The translations under genes and the position numbers were made by a program. A model generated the notes under the pieces. That model was not told the DNA's origin and did no database searches. It saw only the letters and a program-made list of their open reading frames with translations. A stretch of 40,719 bases of DNA, from assembly GCA_023393015.1 (NCBI GenBank), contig JAEWMY010000003.1, positions 1-40,719 on the forward strand, given 5' to 3'. The DNA comes from Spirochaetota bacterium. Lineage in GTDB: Bacteria > Spirochaetota > Spirochaetia > Treponematales > Treponemataceae. Positions 7,015-16,230 of the stretch are shown here, in pieces. How positions within the stretch are numbered: position 1 is the stretch's first letter; each line of letters begins with the position of its first letter.

Positions 7015-9372
7015 ATGAAAAGAAAGCTCGTGACGTCCGCGCTGCCGTACGTCAACAACATCCCGCATCTGGGAAACCTGATCCAAGTGCTGTCCGCCGA
7101 CGTGTTCTCCCGTTTTTGCCGACTCAAGGGATACGAAACGCTCTACGTTTGCGGAACCGACGAGTACGGAACCGCCACGGAAACACGGGCTCAGGAGGAG
7201 GGCAAGACCCCCCGCGAACTGTGCGATTTTTACCACGCCATCCACAGCGACATCTACCGTTGGTTCGGTATCGCTTTCGATCATTTCGGCAGGACTTCCA
7301 CGCCTCAACAGACGGAGATAACGCAGGGAATATTCCTTGACCTGCAGGAAAACGGCCATATCAAGGAACACGCCCTGGAACAGCTGTATTGCGCCTCATG
7401 CGGCAGGTTCCTCGCGGACCGATACGTCCTCGGTACGTGCCCTTCCTGCGGCTACGAGGGAGCGCGGGGCGACCAGTGCGAACACTGCGGGAAGCTGCTC
7501 GACCCGACCGACCTCAAGAATCCCCGGTGCTCGACGTGCGAAGCGACGCCGGAAATCCGGCAAACGCGCCACCTCTATATCGATTTGCCCGGCATACTTC
7601 CCAAATACGAGGCCTGGATGCGCGACGCGAGCGTCAGGGGCCAATGGGCGAGGAACGCCCTGCAGATGACGCAAGCCTGGATCAGGGACGGACTTCAGGA
7701 ACGCGCGATCACGCGCGACCTAAAATGGGGCATTCCGGTTCCCCGCGAGGGGTTCGAGTCGAAGGTCTTTTACGTTTGGTTCGACGCGCCGATAGGCTAT
7801 ATCTCCATCACGAAGTGCCTCGCGGATTCGAACGGCATGGACTGGAAATCGTGGTGGCAAAATCCCGAATCGGTCGAGTTGTTCCAGTTTATCGGAAAGG
7901 ACAACATTCCCTTCCACACAGTCATATTCCCCTCGAGTCTCATCGGGTCGGGAAGGAATTGGACCAAGCTCCATCATATGTCGAGCACCGAATACCTCAA
8001 CTACGAGTCGGGAAAATTTTCCAAATCGAAGGGAGTCGGCGTGTTCGGCTCGGACGCGAAGGAATCGGGCCTTCCCGCGGACATGTGGCGGTTTTACGTG
8101 TTCTATAACCGCCCGGAAAAGTCCGACGCGCAGTTCACCTGGAAGGACTTCCAGGAAAAGGTGAACAGCGAGCTCATAGGAAATCTCGGTAACCTCGTGA
8201 ACCGTACGTTCACGTTCGTTTCGCGCTATTACGACGGAGTCATTCCCGACCGCGACGGCTCGCAATCGACGCGAGAAGACATCCGCGATACCGTCGCTTC
8301 GTTGCGCGAAGCGGCGCGACGCTCGATTTCTCGGGTGACCGAACTGCTCGAGTGGGCGGAACTCAGGGACGCCTTTCGCGAGGCGTTCGCCCTGTCTTCC
8401 GTGGCCAACAAGGCGTTTCAGGACGGCGAGCCCTGGAAAAACCGTACGGCCGATCCCGAACGCGCCGAATCCCTGTTGAGGGAGTTGTGCTATCTCATCA
8501 AGGACATACTCGTTATGGTTCATCCGTATATGCCGTGGTACGCGGACAGCGCCGCGTCCTTTTTGGGCAAGACAATTTGGTCCGGGCGAATCTTTGACGA
8601 ACGCGCCTTTCTCGACGGATCGGACAAGGGCACCCCTCCGGGCGAAGAAGGGGCTTTGGGATGGTCGGATCTCGGCGTCAGGACCGGGCTCGACTCGGTC
8701 ATCAACCCGACGATCCTCGTAAAGCCGCTGGACGACGCGACGACAGAGGCGTACCGCCTCAGGTACGCCGGAACGCAGCAGGAACGCAAGGAAAAGAACG
8801 AGAGGGAAACGAAAATGGAAAACGAAGCGAAGGCTCCCACACTGTCCGCGTCCGAAAACCCGCCGAAACGGGCCGACGAGATATTCGACGAGAAGATATC
8901 CCTCGTCGCCGCGCGGATCGAGAAGATAGAGCGTCACCCCGACGCCGAAAAACTGTATATCGAGACGCTAGACGACGGTTCCGGAACGGAGAGGGTAATC
9001 CTATCAGGCCTTGTCCCGTATTTCACCGCCGACGAACTCCTGGGAAAGACGATCATAGTGGCGGCCAACCTTAAGCCGAGGAAGATGCGCGGCATCGAGT
9101 CGCGCGGCATGCTGCTTGCCGGCGAATGCGCCGCCGCTGACGGAACCGAAATCATAGAGGTACTTGACGTTTCGTGGGTCGCGCCCGGCACGCCGGTCAC
9201 GCTCGAGGGTTCCGGCACGACGGCCGTGAAACCCGCCGAAATAGACGCCGATACCTTCTTTTCGGTACCGCTGAAGATCGTCGACAACCAGGTTACCGTG
9301 AACGGCAAGCGCCTGATGGCGGGAGGGCGCCCCGTTACCGCCACCAGGATCGCCGAGGGTACCGTATCCTGA
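7015..9372 (+). CDS. metG: Methionyl-tRNA synthetase with C-terminal tRNA-binding domain
   Basis: A 785-aa class I enzyme that charges tRNA-Met with methionine. The HIGH motif is HLGN near residues 18-21 and the KMSKS motif is KFSKS near residue 335. The connective peptide has four CxxC knuckles (about residues 127-177: CASC, CPSC, CEHC, CSTC), the two-zinc form. A charged linker near 580-615 leads to a Trbp111/EMAP-type OB fold from about residue 620 (KIERHPDAEKLY, ANLKPRKMRGIESRGML), which improves tRNA binding and dimerisation. The start has no ribosome binding site and lies 6 nt after a good -10 box. The downstream femAB-like gene follows after 38 nt. Confidence 0.97.
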   Translation: MKRKLVTSALPYVNNIPHLGNLIQVLSADVFSRFCRLKGYETLYVCGTDEYGTATETRAQEEGKTPRELCDFYHAIHSDIYRWFGIAFDHFGRTSTPQQTEITQGIFLDLQENGHIKEHALEQLYCASCGRFLADRYVLGTCPSCGYEGARGDQCEHCGKLLDPTDLKNPRCSTCEATPEIRQTRHLYIDLPGILPKYEAWMRDASVRGQWARNALQMTQAWIRDGLQERAITRDLKWGIPVPREGFESKVFYVWFDAPIGYISITKCLADSNGMDWKSWWQNPESVELFQFIGKDNIPFHTVIFPSSLIGSGRNWTKLHHMSSTEYLNYESGKFSKSKGVGVFGSDAKESGLPADMWRFYVFYNRPEKSDAQFTWKDFQEKVNSELIGNLGNLVNRTFTFVSRYYDGVIPDRDGSQSTREDIRDTVASLREAARRSISRVTELLEWAELRDAFREAFALSSVANKAFQDGEPWKNRTADPERAESLLRELCYLIKDILVMVHPYMPWYADSAASFLGKTIWSGRIFDERAFLDGSDKGTPPGEEGALGWSDLGVRTGLDSVINPTILVKPLDDATTEAYRLRYAGTQQERKEKNERETKMENEAKAPTLSASENPPKRADEIFDEKISLVAARIEKIERHPDAEKLYIETLDDGSGTERVILSGLVPYFTADELLGKTIIVAANLKPRKMRGIESRGMLLAGECAAADGTEIIEVLDVSWVAPGTPVTLEGSGTTAVKPAEIDADTFFSVPLKIVDNQVTVNGKRLMAGGRPVTATRIAEGTVS

Positions 9373-9410
9373 TCAAGCTTCGAGCCAGGATACTCGATTT
9401 CCGGACGCAT

Positions 9411-10535
9411 ATGCCGTCCGAATATCCGTCGGGTAAACAAGAGACGTCCTTCCTCCAGTCGCCGTTCTGGGCCGAATTCAAAAAGGCACAGGGATGGGAC
9501 TCGTTCTTGCTATGCATGGAAGGCGTTGACGAGGGACTCGCGCGCGACAACGAAGACACGGGCGGGGATTGCCCGGACGCCACCGGAGTGGTCGTATCGG
9601 TCCTCGTTCGGCGGATCATGCGATTTTTCCGTCTCGCCTACGTTCCGCTCGGTCCGCAGGTTTCCCGACGGGACCCGCTCGCTCGGGGAGAGCTGCTTTC
9701 TGCTATCGCGGAGGCGGCGCGTCCCTTGCTTCCGCACAATACCGTGTTTGTCAGGTTCGACCCGCCATGGACGTGCGCGGAGGGGACGTTAGTGTCGAAA
9801 CGCGAAGCCGTCGTTTCCGGTCCGCGTATTACCGTCGTTCGCAAGGCGTCCGTCGACATTCAGCCGCCCGATACGGTTATCGTCGACCTGTCGCGAAGCG
9901 AAAACGAAATACTCGAATCAATGAAACCGAAATGGCGCTACAACGTCCGTCTCGCGGAAAAAAAGGGCGTCACGGTACGCAGGTTCGACGGGAAAGACGC
10001 CCTCGCGTGCGCGCTCGACGAATTCTACCGCCTGTATGTCGAAACGGCGAAACGAGACGGTATCGCAATACATTCGCGTACCTACTATTCGCGGTTGTTC
10101 GAAACGACGGGGCCGCACCGGGTCAGCGTCTATCTCGCGGAATCGGGCGGAACGGCGATCGCCTCGATCATCACCCTCTGTCACGGGACGTGCGGAACGT
10201 ACCTCTACGGCGCCTCTTCCAACGAGGGACGAAATCTGATGCCGGCGTACGTTTTGCAATGGAAGGCGATGCTCGACGCGAAGGAGGCCGGATGCGTCGC
10301 GTACGACATGTACGGAATACCGCCCGACGACGACCCGACCCACCCCATGCACGGGCTCTACCGCTTCAAGACCGGCTTCGGCGGGGCGGTCGTGCATCGC
10401 GTCGGAAGCCATGACGTCCCGCTCATGCCCCTCGCGTACGGAGCGTACGCGCTTGCCGAGCGGGCTCGCTCCTTCTGGTTCAAGAAAATAGTAAAGGCGT
10501 TCAGGCGAGGAATTCGACGGACGTCATCAATCTGA
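9411..10535 (+). CDS. FemAB-family peptidyltransferase (peptidoglycan bridge type)
   Basis: A 374-aa protein of the FemAB/FemX (GNAT-like, lipid II interpeptide bridge) family, which uses aminoacyl-tRNA to add amino acids to peptidoglycan precursors. Diagnostic stretches are QSPFWAEFKKAQGW near the N-terminus, MKPKWRYNVRLAEKKGV in the middle (family KxxRYNIRLAxKKGV), and near the C-terminus YDMYGIPPDDDPTHP followed by GLYRFKTGFGG. The family's tRNA use fits its location just after metG. The start is set at ATG 9411, giving a family-like N-terminus; the frame remains open upstream into metG. The last 35 bp overlap the convergent nicotinamidase-like gene. The exact donor and acceptor are unknown. 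Confidence 0.85.
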   Translation: MPSEYPSGKQETSFLQSPFWAEFKKAQGWDSFLLCMEGVDEGLARDNEDTGGDCPDATGVVVSVLVRRIMRFFRLAYVPLGPQVSRRDPLARGELLSAIAEAARPLLPHNTVFVRFDPPWTCAEGTLVSKREAVVSGPRITVVRKASVDIQPPDTVIVDLSRSENEILESMKPKWRYNVRLAEKKGVTVRRFDGKDALACALDEFYRLYVETAKRDGIAIHSRTYYSRLFETTGPHRVSVYLAESGGTAIASIITLCHGTCGTYLYGASSNEGRNLMPAYVLQWKAMLDAKEAGCVAYDMYGIPPDDDPTHPMHGLYRFKTGFGGAVVHRVGSHDVPLMPLAYGAYALAERARSFWFKKIVKAFRRGIRRTSSI

Positions 10536-11289
10536 TTCCCGAGTCGGTCATCTCCGAAAGAAAGTCGTTTCCAAGGTACTCGAATCCCGGGACGTTGGAA
10601 CTGACGTCGGTAAGGATAATCAGTTTCTCGGCGGGAATGCAGGTAATCAGGTCGCGTACGGTGTTTGCGACGCAATGCGACAGGGCCTCTCCCGCGATCG
10701 CGATGTTTTCCGCGGGCTTCAGCCGTTCGATCAGCGCGAAATTGGTCCTGGATCCCGGATCCGCGGCGTCGGATACCTCGGCGCGGATCGCGCTGTAGTG
10801 TTCGGTGCGGACGTTGCTGCCCTTGTACGTTACGTCGACGATGCGTCCCGCGACGTTCGCTTCCCATTCCCCGAGCGCCTTCGCGAGAGACTCGTATATA
10901 TTGTGCCCCCAGGTTCCCACGAGACAATGGGGCGGCCAAACGCAGAGATTGTATTTTCCCGTCTTCTCCAGCGTCTGTACGTATTCGACCGCGTAGTGCT
11001 GGTACTGCGGAACGGCGGCGCGGTAATCGCCTCGCTGAATCATCGCGGAGGTTATGGTCGTATACGGTTTCGGCGTGTTTCCGTCGCGGTCAAGCCAGAA
11101 AATGGGATGGGCGATATGGAAGAGGTGATGCGTATCCATCGTCACGTGTATCGAGGTCAGTTTTCCGTCGAGACGGCGGATCATGTCGGCGAGCCGTCCG
11201 CAGTCGCCCTCGGCTCCCGGAACGCTCAGTGCCCCGTTCCTGTCGCAAAAGTCGTTCTGGGGATCTATGATTAACAACGTGTTGGCCAT
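10501..11289 (-). CDS. Nicotinamidase/isochorismatase-like cysteine hydrolase
   Basis: A 262-aa cysteine hydrolase. The nicotinamidase triad is recognisable: D9 in IDPQNDFC, K156 in TYKGS, and C206 in EALSHCVANT. The metal ligands D52 and H54 lie in MDTHHLFH. Nicotinamidases convert nicotinamide to nicotinate for NAD salvage; the complete triad and metal site favour that over isochorismatase, but the 262-aa length and several insertions leave room for another amide. It is a single-gene unit, divergent from rnz and overlapping femAB-like tail to tail. Its promoter places the transcription start at the ATG (leaderless geometry). Confidence 0.83.
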   Translation of the reverse strand: MANTLLIIDPQNDFCDRNGALSVPGAEGDCGRLADMIRRLDGKLTSIHVTMDTHHLFHIAHPIFWLDRDGNTPKPYTTITSAMIQRGDYRAAVPQYQHYAVEYVQTLEKTGKYNLCVWPPHCLVGTWGHNIYESLAKALGEWEANVAGRIVDVTYKGSNVRTEHYSAIRAEVSDAADPGSRTNFALIERLKPAENIAIAGEALSHCVANTVRDLITCIPAEKLIILTDVSSNVPGFEYLGNDFLSEMTDSGIRLMTSVEFLA

Positions 11290-11295
11290 ATTCGA

Positions 11296-11323
11296 AGTGT
11301 ATCATACTAGCCTACATTGTCAA
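11296..11323 (-). promoter_or_regulatory. Promoter of the nicotinamidase-like gene, overlapping the rnz -35
   Basis: Reading the minus strand: TTGACA (11323-11318), a 16-nt spacer and TACACT (11301-11296), then 6 nt to the ATG at 11289. The -35 shares 5 bp with the -35 of the divergent rnz promoter. Confidence 0.6.
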
Positions 11324-11345
11324 GAAGGACGCGTTCCGATATACT
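11317..11345 (+). promoter_or_regulatory. rnz promoter, leaderless geometry
   Basis: TTGTCA (11317-11322), a 17-nt spacer and TATACT (11340-11345). The ATG of rnz at 11353 is 7 nt further on and no ribosome binding site lies between, so the transcript should start at or within a base of the start codon. Confidence 0.65.
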
Positions 11346-11352
11346 TTTACGC

Positions 11353-12279
11353 ATGAATCTTGAAGCCTTTATCCTGGGATGCGGCGGGATGATGCCCCTT
11401 CCGTACCGTCATCTGACGTCCGTGCTTCTCCGCAGGGAAGGCGACCTTTTCCTTTTCGACGGAGGGGAGGGAACCCAGGTATCTTTGAGGAAGCTCAACC
11501 TCAAATGGAAAAAAATCAACGCCATTTTCGTCAGCCATACTCACGCCGACCACGTGACAGGCATTCCCGGCCTTCTCATGCTTTCGGCCCAGGTGGACCG
11601 CGACGAACCACTGTATATTTACGGACCGCCGAAAATCGCCGAATACATCGAAACGAGCAGGAAGGTCCTCGACATGTACATCAACTACGAGATAGTCGTA
11701 AGGGAGATACGCGAGCCGGGAGTCGTATACCAGGGCGAGGGTTTTCACGTCCGCGCCTTCCCCTTGCAGCATACGAAAACCTGCGTAGGCTACGCGCTCG
11801 AGGAATACCCCCGACCGGGCGCTTTCAACCCGGATCGCGCCCGCGAACTCCGGGTTCCCTGCGGCCCGCTTTGGTCTCGCCTTCAGGCAGGCGAGACGGT
11901 GCGTTCCGAGACGGGAGATGAGATAACCCCCGACCGGGTGCTCGGCCCGACCCGAAAGGGCAGGAAATTCAGTTTCGTCACCGACACGAGGTATTTTCCC
12001 GAAATAGCCGGGGAAGTCGCCGATTCCGATTTTCTCGTTTGCGAGGGAATGTTCGAGACGGCCCTCGCCGATCAGGCGGCGGAGAAGCGCCACATGACGG
12101 CGGTCCAGGCCGCTACGGTCGCGCGCGACGCCCGCGCGAAGAAAATGGCGCTTATACACTACAGCCCGCGCTATACCGACCACGACCTCAAGGTGTTGCT
12201 CGGCGAGGCGCGAGCCGTCTTTCCGGAAACTGTTCTTTCGAGGGATCGAATGGTCGTTCCGCTGGAATACGAGGACTGA
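11353..12279 (+). CDS. rnz: Ribonuclease Z (tRNA 3' endonuclease)
   Basis: A 308-aa metallo-beta-lactamase-fold nuclease that removes 3' trailers from tRNA precursors. The zinc motif HxHxDH is at H62/H64/D66/H67 in SHTHADHVTGIPG. Further RNase Z features are HTKTCVGYAL, FVTDTRYF (metal-bridging aspartate), CEGMF, a histidine in EKRHMTAVQAA and the last ligand in LIHYSPRYTD. Length and motif order match short bacterial RNase Z. The start ATG 11353 is chosen because it gives the family N-terminus (LEAFILGCGGMMP) and follows the -10 box; an in-frame TTG at 11317 lies inside the promoter. The stop overlaps the next start as TGATG. Confidence 0.94.
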   Translation: MNLEAFILGCGGMMPLPYRHLTSVLLRREGDLFLFDGGEGTQVSLRKLNLKWKKINAIFVSHTHADHVTGIPGLLMLSAQVDRDEPLYIYGPPKIAEYIETSRKVLDMYINYEIVVREIREPGVVYQGEGFHVRAFPLQHTKTCVGYALEEYPRPGAFNPDRARELRVPCGPLWSRLQAGETVRSETGDEITPDRVLGPTRKGRKFSFVTDTRYFPEIAGEVADSDFLVCEGMFETALADQAAEKRHMTAVQAATVARDARAKKMALIHYSPRYTDHDLKVLLGEARAVFPETVLSRDRMVVPLEYED

Positions 12280-14105
12280 TGATCCGTTCGGCGACCGCGG
12301 CGCTTCGCGCTTCCGTTATCGTCGTACTCTCGGTTGTTTCTTCGGCGATCGCCGTCGCCGCGTTCATGCTCGCGCGATCGTACGGCCTGCCGTACGATCG
12401 CGCGTTTGCCTCGTTCCTTCCGTTACTTTCCGTGTTCGCGCCGCTCGCGGGATCCGCCGTTTTCCTCGCATCCGAACGCTCAAACCCGGCCGGCGAAAGG
12501 TTTTTCTTTTTCGGCGCGCTCATTCCTTCGGCCTTTCTCTTCGTTCCGCTCGCCGTGTTCGATCTTCCGTCAGGCACGGCCTTCGCGTCATTCCCCGTAT
12601 TCTTTTCGCGCGCATTTCTGTCCGCGGCGGTTTCGTCGAGGCTTTCACGGGCGACGGGCAAGCCCGCCTTTTCAGCGGCGGCGGGTTTCGTCGGCACGCT
12701 CTTCGCGTGGATCGTTTACGCATCGATCGCGGACCTCGCCGGCTTTCCGGTCGGCGGTTTCGTCTCAGCCTCGCAGGGACTCCTCCCCGCGACCGAGACG
12801 CTTGCGGGATTCGCCTGTTCGACGGCGTGCCTGTGGCGTCCGGAATCCGTTAAGGGTTCTCACGCGCTTCCGGTCCGCTCGTCGTCGATTCTCCTTGCCT
12901 TTTCGCTGTCGCTCGCGTTCTTTCATGCGGACACCAGCCTTGACGGGCGTTCCACCGTCTCGCCAAAAGGCGCCGCGCTTCTTGGGCGACTCGATTCGGA
13001 ACTCTCCGTCGCGATCTATCGTAACGTGAATACAAGCCTTTCTGCCGGCGAACGTTCGAGTCTCAGGTACCTTCTCTCGTCGTACGCCTCCCGAGGAAAC
13101 GGTTTTTTCCGGTACGAGGAAATTTCCGCGAGTCACACCGGAGAAAACGGCGGCGACCTTCTTCTTGAGTATCGCGGCGCGCACCGGTCGCTCCCGCCCT
13201 TCGGCGCGCTCTCATCGTTCGAGCACGATCTTTGCGTCGCGACCGCAGACTTGCTGGGCGATGACGTCATTCCCGAGGTGATCGTCGTCTCAGGCGACGG
13301 GGATTCGAAAGCGCATGCCGTTGGCGAAACCCTGGTTCGCTACGGAACGCGCGTCTCCTACGACGCGATTCCCGACGGGATTTCTCCGGGCGGGGTAGTG
13401 CTGGCGACTGGCGCGCGAACCGACGACATACCGCGACTCAGGAATTACCTCGAGTCGGGCGGTACCGCCCTCTTCCTGATAACGGGCGTATCCTGCGACG
13501 TCTCGAGCTCGTGGAAGGTTTCGCCGAAGACGGATGACCCGTTGATCGCGCTCCTGGGAGAATACGGAATCATCCCGTCCGGAACGCTTCTCGCTTCGCC
13601 GCGCGGAGCGCCGCTTCGAATGCCGGCCCTCGACGGTTCCCGCATCGTGTCAATCCGCTATCCGTTCTGGATTCGCCCGGTACCATCCAAAGACGCGTCA
13701 GGGCACGGAGCGGGGAAGTCCCTCGGCGTATTGAGCGGCATTCCGAGTCCGACGCTGCTGTGGGCGTCTCCGTTCGATCTCCGCGAAACGGAGGGCGTGT
13801 CTTTCAGGACCGTCCTCGAGACGGAACGCGACGCGCTGGCGCTTGTACCGCCCGTCGACGCGCGCCCGATCGGACAGGTTACCGAGTTCCCGCTGAAGGC
13901 GGCGCCGGCACGGAGCGTCCCGGTGCTCGTCTCCGTTTCGATGGGAACGCACCGCGATTCCTTCATGCTGTTGGGCGACGAACAGTCACTCGCGGCTGGC
14001 CGCGATTTCGCGGATACGCGCGACACGATTCGGCTCGTGCTAAATTGCGTACGCTTTCTTTCGGGCAAGGACGCATACTCGGACGTTCGTAGGGAGACGA
14101 TGTGA
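12279..14105 (+). CDS. GldF/GldG-like ABC-associated membrane protein
   Basis: A 608-aa protein. Roughly the first 225 residues are strongly hydrophobic with about six or seven membrane segments, resembling an ABC permease half (GldF-like). From about residue 235 a soluble region resembles the GldG/ABC_transp_aux domain (DUF4350-like): ELSVAIYRNVNTSLSAGER, SFEHDLCVATADLL, and RNYLESGGTALFL. It looks like a fused GldF-GldG. The C-terminal membrane anchor usual in GldG is not evident. It starts at ATG 12279, overlapping the rnz stop (TGATG), and its stop overlaps the DUF4340-like gene (GTGA). No ATPase partner is adjacent, so the transported substrate and the ATPase are unknown. Confidence 0.7.
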   Translation: MIRSATAALRASVIVVLSVVSSAIAVAAFMLARSYGLPYDRAFASFLPLLSVFAPLAGSAVFLASERSNPAGERFFFFGALIPSAFLFVPLAVFDLPSGTAFASFPVFFSRAFLSAAVSSRLSRATGKPAFSAAAGFVGTLFAWIVYASIADLAGFPVGGFVSASQGLLPATETLAGFACSTACLWRPESVKGSHALPVRSSSILLAFSLSLAFFHADTSLDGRSTVSPKGAALLGRLDSELSVAIYRNVNTSLSAGERSSLRYLLSSYASRGNGFFRYEEISASHTGENGGDLLLEYRGAHRSLPPFGALSSFEHDLCVATADLLGDDVIPEVIVVSGDGDSKAHAVGETLVRYGTRVSYDAIPDGISPGGVVLATGARTDDIPRLRNYLESGGTALFLITGVSCDVSSSWKVSPKTDDPLIALLGEYGIIPSGTLLASPRGAPLRMPALDGSRIVSIRYPFWIRPVPSKDASGHGAGKSLGVLSGIPSPTLLWASPFDLRETEGVSFRTVLETERDALALVPPVDARPIGQVTEFPLKAAPARSVPVLVSVSMGTHRDSFMLLGDEQSLAAGRDFADTRDTIRLVLNCVRFLSGKDAYSDVRRETM

Positions 14106-14959
14106 CCGGCGCCAGGTTTCGCGCGATACCCCTGTCGCTCGCGCTTGTCGCGCTCGCCGCTTTCTCGCTCAGGGTTCTCCTTCCGTTTGTGCGAGCCGGA
14201 AATCGGGTGGTATCGCCCGCCTTCGCCGAAACGGTCGACGAGATAGTCGTGCGAGGTCCACGTGAGGGATTCCCGCTCGTGTTCAGTCTCGTCGAGGGAC
14301 GATGGACGCTCGTCTTCGATTCCGATCTACGGTATCCGGCGAACGGGGATCGAATCGCGGGATTACTGACGTATTTAAGCGAACGAAGGCGTATCCGTCG
14401 GCTGAATCCGCTTGATGGCTGGACGTACGGGGTTGAAGGACCCGAACGCTGCGAGATTACGCTGCGCTCGCGCTCGAGGTCGCTCGAACACTCGATTTCG
14501 TTCGGATCGGAAAACGCCGACGGTCGATCGAGGTTCGCGAGGAAGGATGGCGACTCCGCGATCATCGCCCTTGACGGCGAAGTTTCCGCGTGGCTCGACA
14601 ACGCGACCGCTCCCTGGCTGGATCACGCTCCGTTCGCCGGAATCGGAGCCAACGGAGTATCCCGCGCGTCGTTGTTCGCGCGAGGATCGCTTGTCTCGCT
14701 CGATCCGGGAGCGGGTCTCGATAGGGTAGTTGAGCTCGTTTCGGGGCTTTCCGTAACGGATATCACGAACATACCGGTCGAACCCTCGTTTCGGGTACGG
14801 CTCGAGCGGGGCGATACGGGCGTGTCCGTACTGGCTTTCGCGTCGCTTGACGAGCGGTACGGGATCGTCACCGAAGAGTCGACGGGACTTTCCTGGATAG
14901 TTCCGGGCGACCGGCTCGAGGAAATCCTTTATGCCTTTCAGCACTTCTCGGCGATGTAA
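14102..14959 (+). CDS. DUF4340-like membrane-anchored protein
   Basis: A 285-aa protein with one N-terminal membrane segment (about residues 7-27) and an extracytoplasmic body. The pattern EIVVRGP, LVEGRWTLVFDSDLRYPAN and RIAGLLTYLSERR fits the DUF4340 family, which is commonly encoded next to GldG-like proteins and thought to be part of the same ABC-type complex. GTG start overlapping the previous stop (GTGA) supports cotranslation with the GldF/G-like protein. Its last 22 bp overlap the convergent GGDEF-like gene. Function is unknown beyond that association. Confidence 0.72.
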   Translation: MTGARFRAIPLSLALVALAAFSLRVLLPFVRAGNRVVSPAFAETVDEIVVRGPREGFPLVFSLVEGRWTLVFDSDLRYPANGDRIAGLLTYLSERRRIRRLNPLDGWTYGVEGPERCEITLRSRSRSLEHSISFGSENADGRSRFARKDGDSAIIALDGEVSAWLDNATAPWLDHAPFAGIGANGVSRASLFARGSLVSLDPGAGLDRVVELVSGLSVTDITNIPVEPSFRVRLERGDTGVSVLAFASLDERYGIVTEESTGLSWIVPGDRLEEILYAFQHFSAM

Positions 14960-16230
14960 TTGCGGTACTTGTCCGGGTTCGCGCGGAACGCGACGATGGG
15001 GAGGCTCGGCTCTTCTTCCGCCTTTCGGGCGGCGTTAACCGCTTCCTCGATCATCCTGTTCGCCGGGAGGAGCCGTGCCGTACGCGTCGTTATGCCGACG
15101 GTAATCCTGCCTTCGTACTCCAACTGCATGAGAAGGGCGTCAACGTCCGCATAGAGGCAATCCGCCGTCTTCATCATCTGATCAAGGTTCACGTTTTGCA
15201 TGATGGCGGCAAAACCGTCCGTTCCGAACTCGAATACCATATCCCTGAATTTGAACGTATCGAGGAGGATTTGCGCGATCTTCCGGGACAGCAAGTCGGT
15301 ATGAAGCAATCCCGAAACGCGCAGGATGACAAGGGCGAGATCCTGCTCCGAGGACGCGGCTCGTACGAGTTCCGCGTCAAGACGTTCGGGCAGGTACTGT
15401 TCCCATCCGATTCCGCTTATCGGCGAAAACAATCCCTCGGGAGCGGCCTTTCCGGTTTCTCCTGTCGCGTCGTTCGGCGATGTCGCGGAGTCGTCGACGG
15501 TCGGCTCGCCTTCGCCCGTCGCCCCGTCATCTGGCGCATCACCGGCATCGATCCCTGATGGTACCGTGATACCGTCGACGGGAGCGTAGTCGGGCATCGC
15601 GACGGCCGTGTCGTCGAGGAGGGAAAAGTCGTCTTCGTGGCGAACGCGCGCCCGGGGGACGCTTGCATGACCGCCCCTCCGTTCGTGGGTGACGTCTCCC
15701 GGCGCGGGAGTGACCGCGATGATGACGATAAACGTTATAAGCACGAGGGCCAGTGTCACCAAAAAGGATATCCTGCTCGCGGCGAATATCGCCGACGGAT
15801 GCAATACGTGAAGAACGGCCGTCACGAGAACGGTCGATCCGGCCGAGTCGGAAACGTCGAGTTTCGAGCTGAAAGAACGGGTGAACAGGGAGGGATCGGC
15901 GATTCGCGTCTCGTCCGTTTCGCCGGTGTATAGCAATGACGATCCGTCGGGCCACGCGAAGACGATTCCCGAAGGTGTCGTTACCGAAAGCGCGGCGAGC
16001 GATCTTGATTGACGGCACAAGTTAGTCACGCGCGCGACGAAGGAGTCGCTCATGAAACCGTCGGTGACGGCGGACAGCTCCATGGTACGCGTTATCCAGG
16101 AAAAACTCCGTTCAGCCTCGACCGCGCCTTTTTCCATTTCACCCGATATAGAAACCGCGAACCATGTTACCGCGAGCGCCAGTATCAACAGGGCAACGAT
16201 TCCGTATACCGTGACGAACGTATTCTTCAT
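14938..16230 (-). CDS. Membrane protein with degenerate GGDEF-like domain
   Basis: A 430-aa protein with membrane segments at about residues 5-27 and 154-173 enclosing an extracytoplasmic sensor of about 125 residues. A long acidic, low-complexity linker (about 195-265, rich in D, G, T and P) leads to a C-terminal domain of about 150 residues resembling GGDEF. The signature loop reads FGTDGF (335-340) instead of GGDEF, so diguanylate cyclase activity is unlikely; it may sense, bind nucleotide or act as a scaffold. It is the last gene of a five-gene minus-strand operon and its ATG overlaps the preceding stop (ATGA). It converges on and overlaps the DUF4340-like gene by 22 bp. Confidence 0.7.
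   Translation of the reverse strand: MKNTFVTVYGIVALLILALAVTWFAVSISGEMEKGAVEAERSFSWITRTMELSAVTDGFMSDSFVARVTNLCRQSRSLAALSVTTPSGIVFAWPDGSSLLYTGETDETRIADPSLFTRSFSSKLDVSDSAGSTVLVTAVLHVLHPSAIFAASRISFLVTLALVLITFIVIIAVTPAPGDVTHERRGGHASVPRARVRHEDDFSLLDDTAVAMPDYAPVDGITVPSGIDAGDAPDDGATGEGEPTVDDSATSPNDATGETGKAAPEGLFSPISGIGWEQYLPERLDAELVRAASSEQDLALVILRVSGLLHTDLLSRKIAQILLDTFKFRDMVFEFGTDGFAAIMQNVNLDQMMKTADCLYADVDALLMQLEYEGRITVGITTRTARLLPANRMIEEAVNAARKAEEEPSLPIVAFRANPDKYRNYIAEKC

Noticed and set aside
7720..8937. A 405-codon open frame on the minus strand within metG, and similar long antisense frames at 31619-32677 and 32768-33940
   Set aside because: They lie opposite strongly conserved genes and encode arginine-rich sequences with no family features, as expected for GC-rich antisense frames. 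They have no promoter or ribosome binding site I would trust.
11317..11352. Upstream TTG start for rnz
   Set aside because: It overlaps the -35 and the whole promoter, and the extension adds residues not seen in RNase Z.
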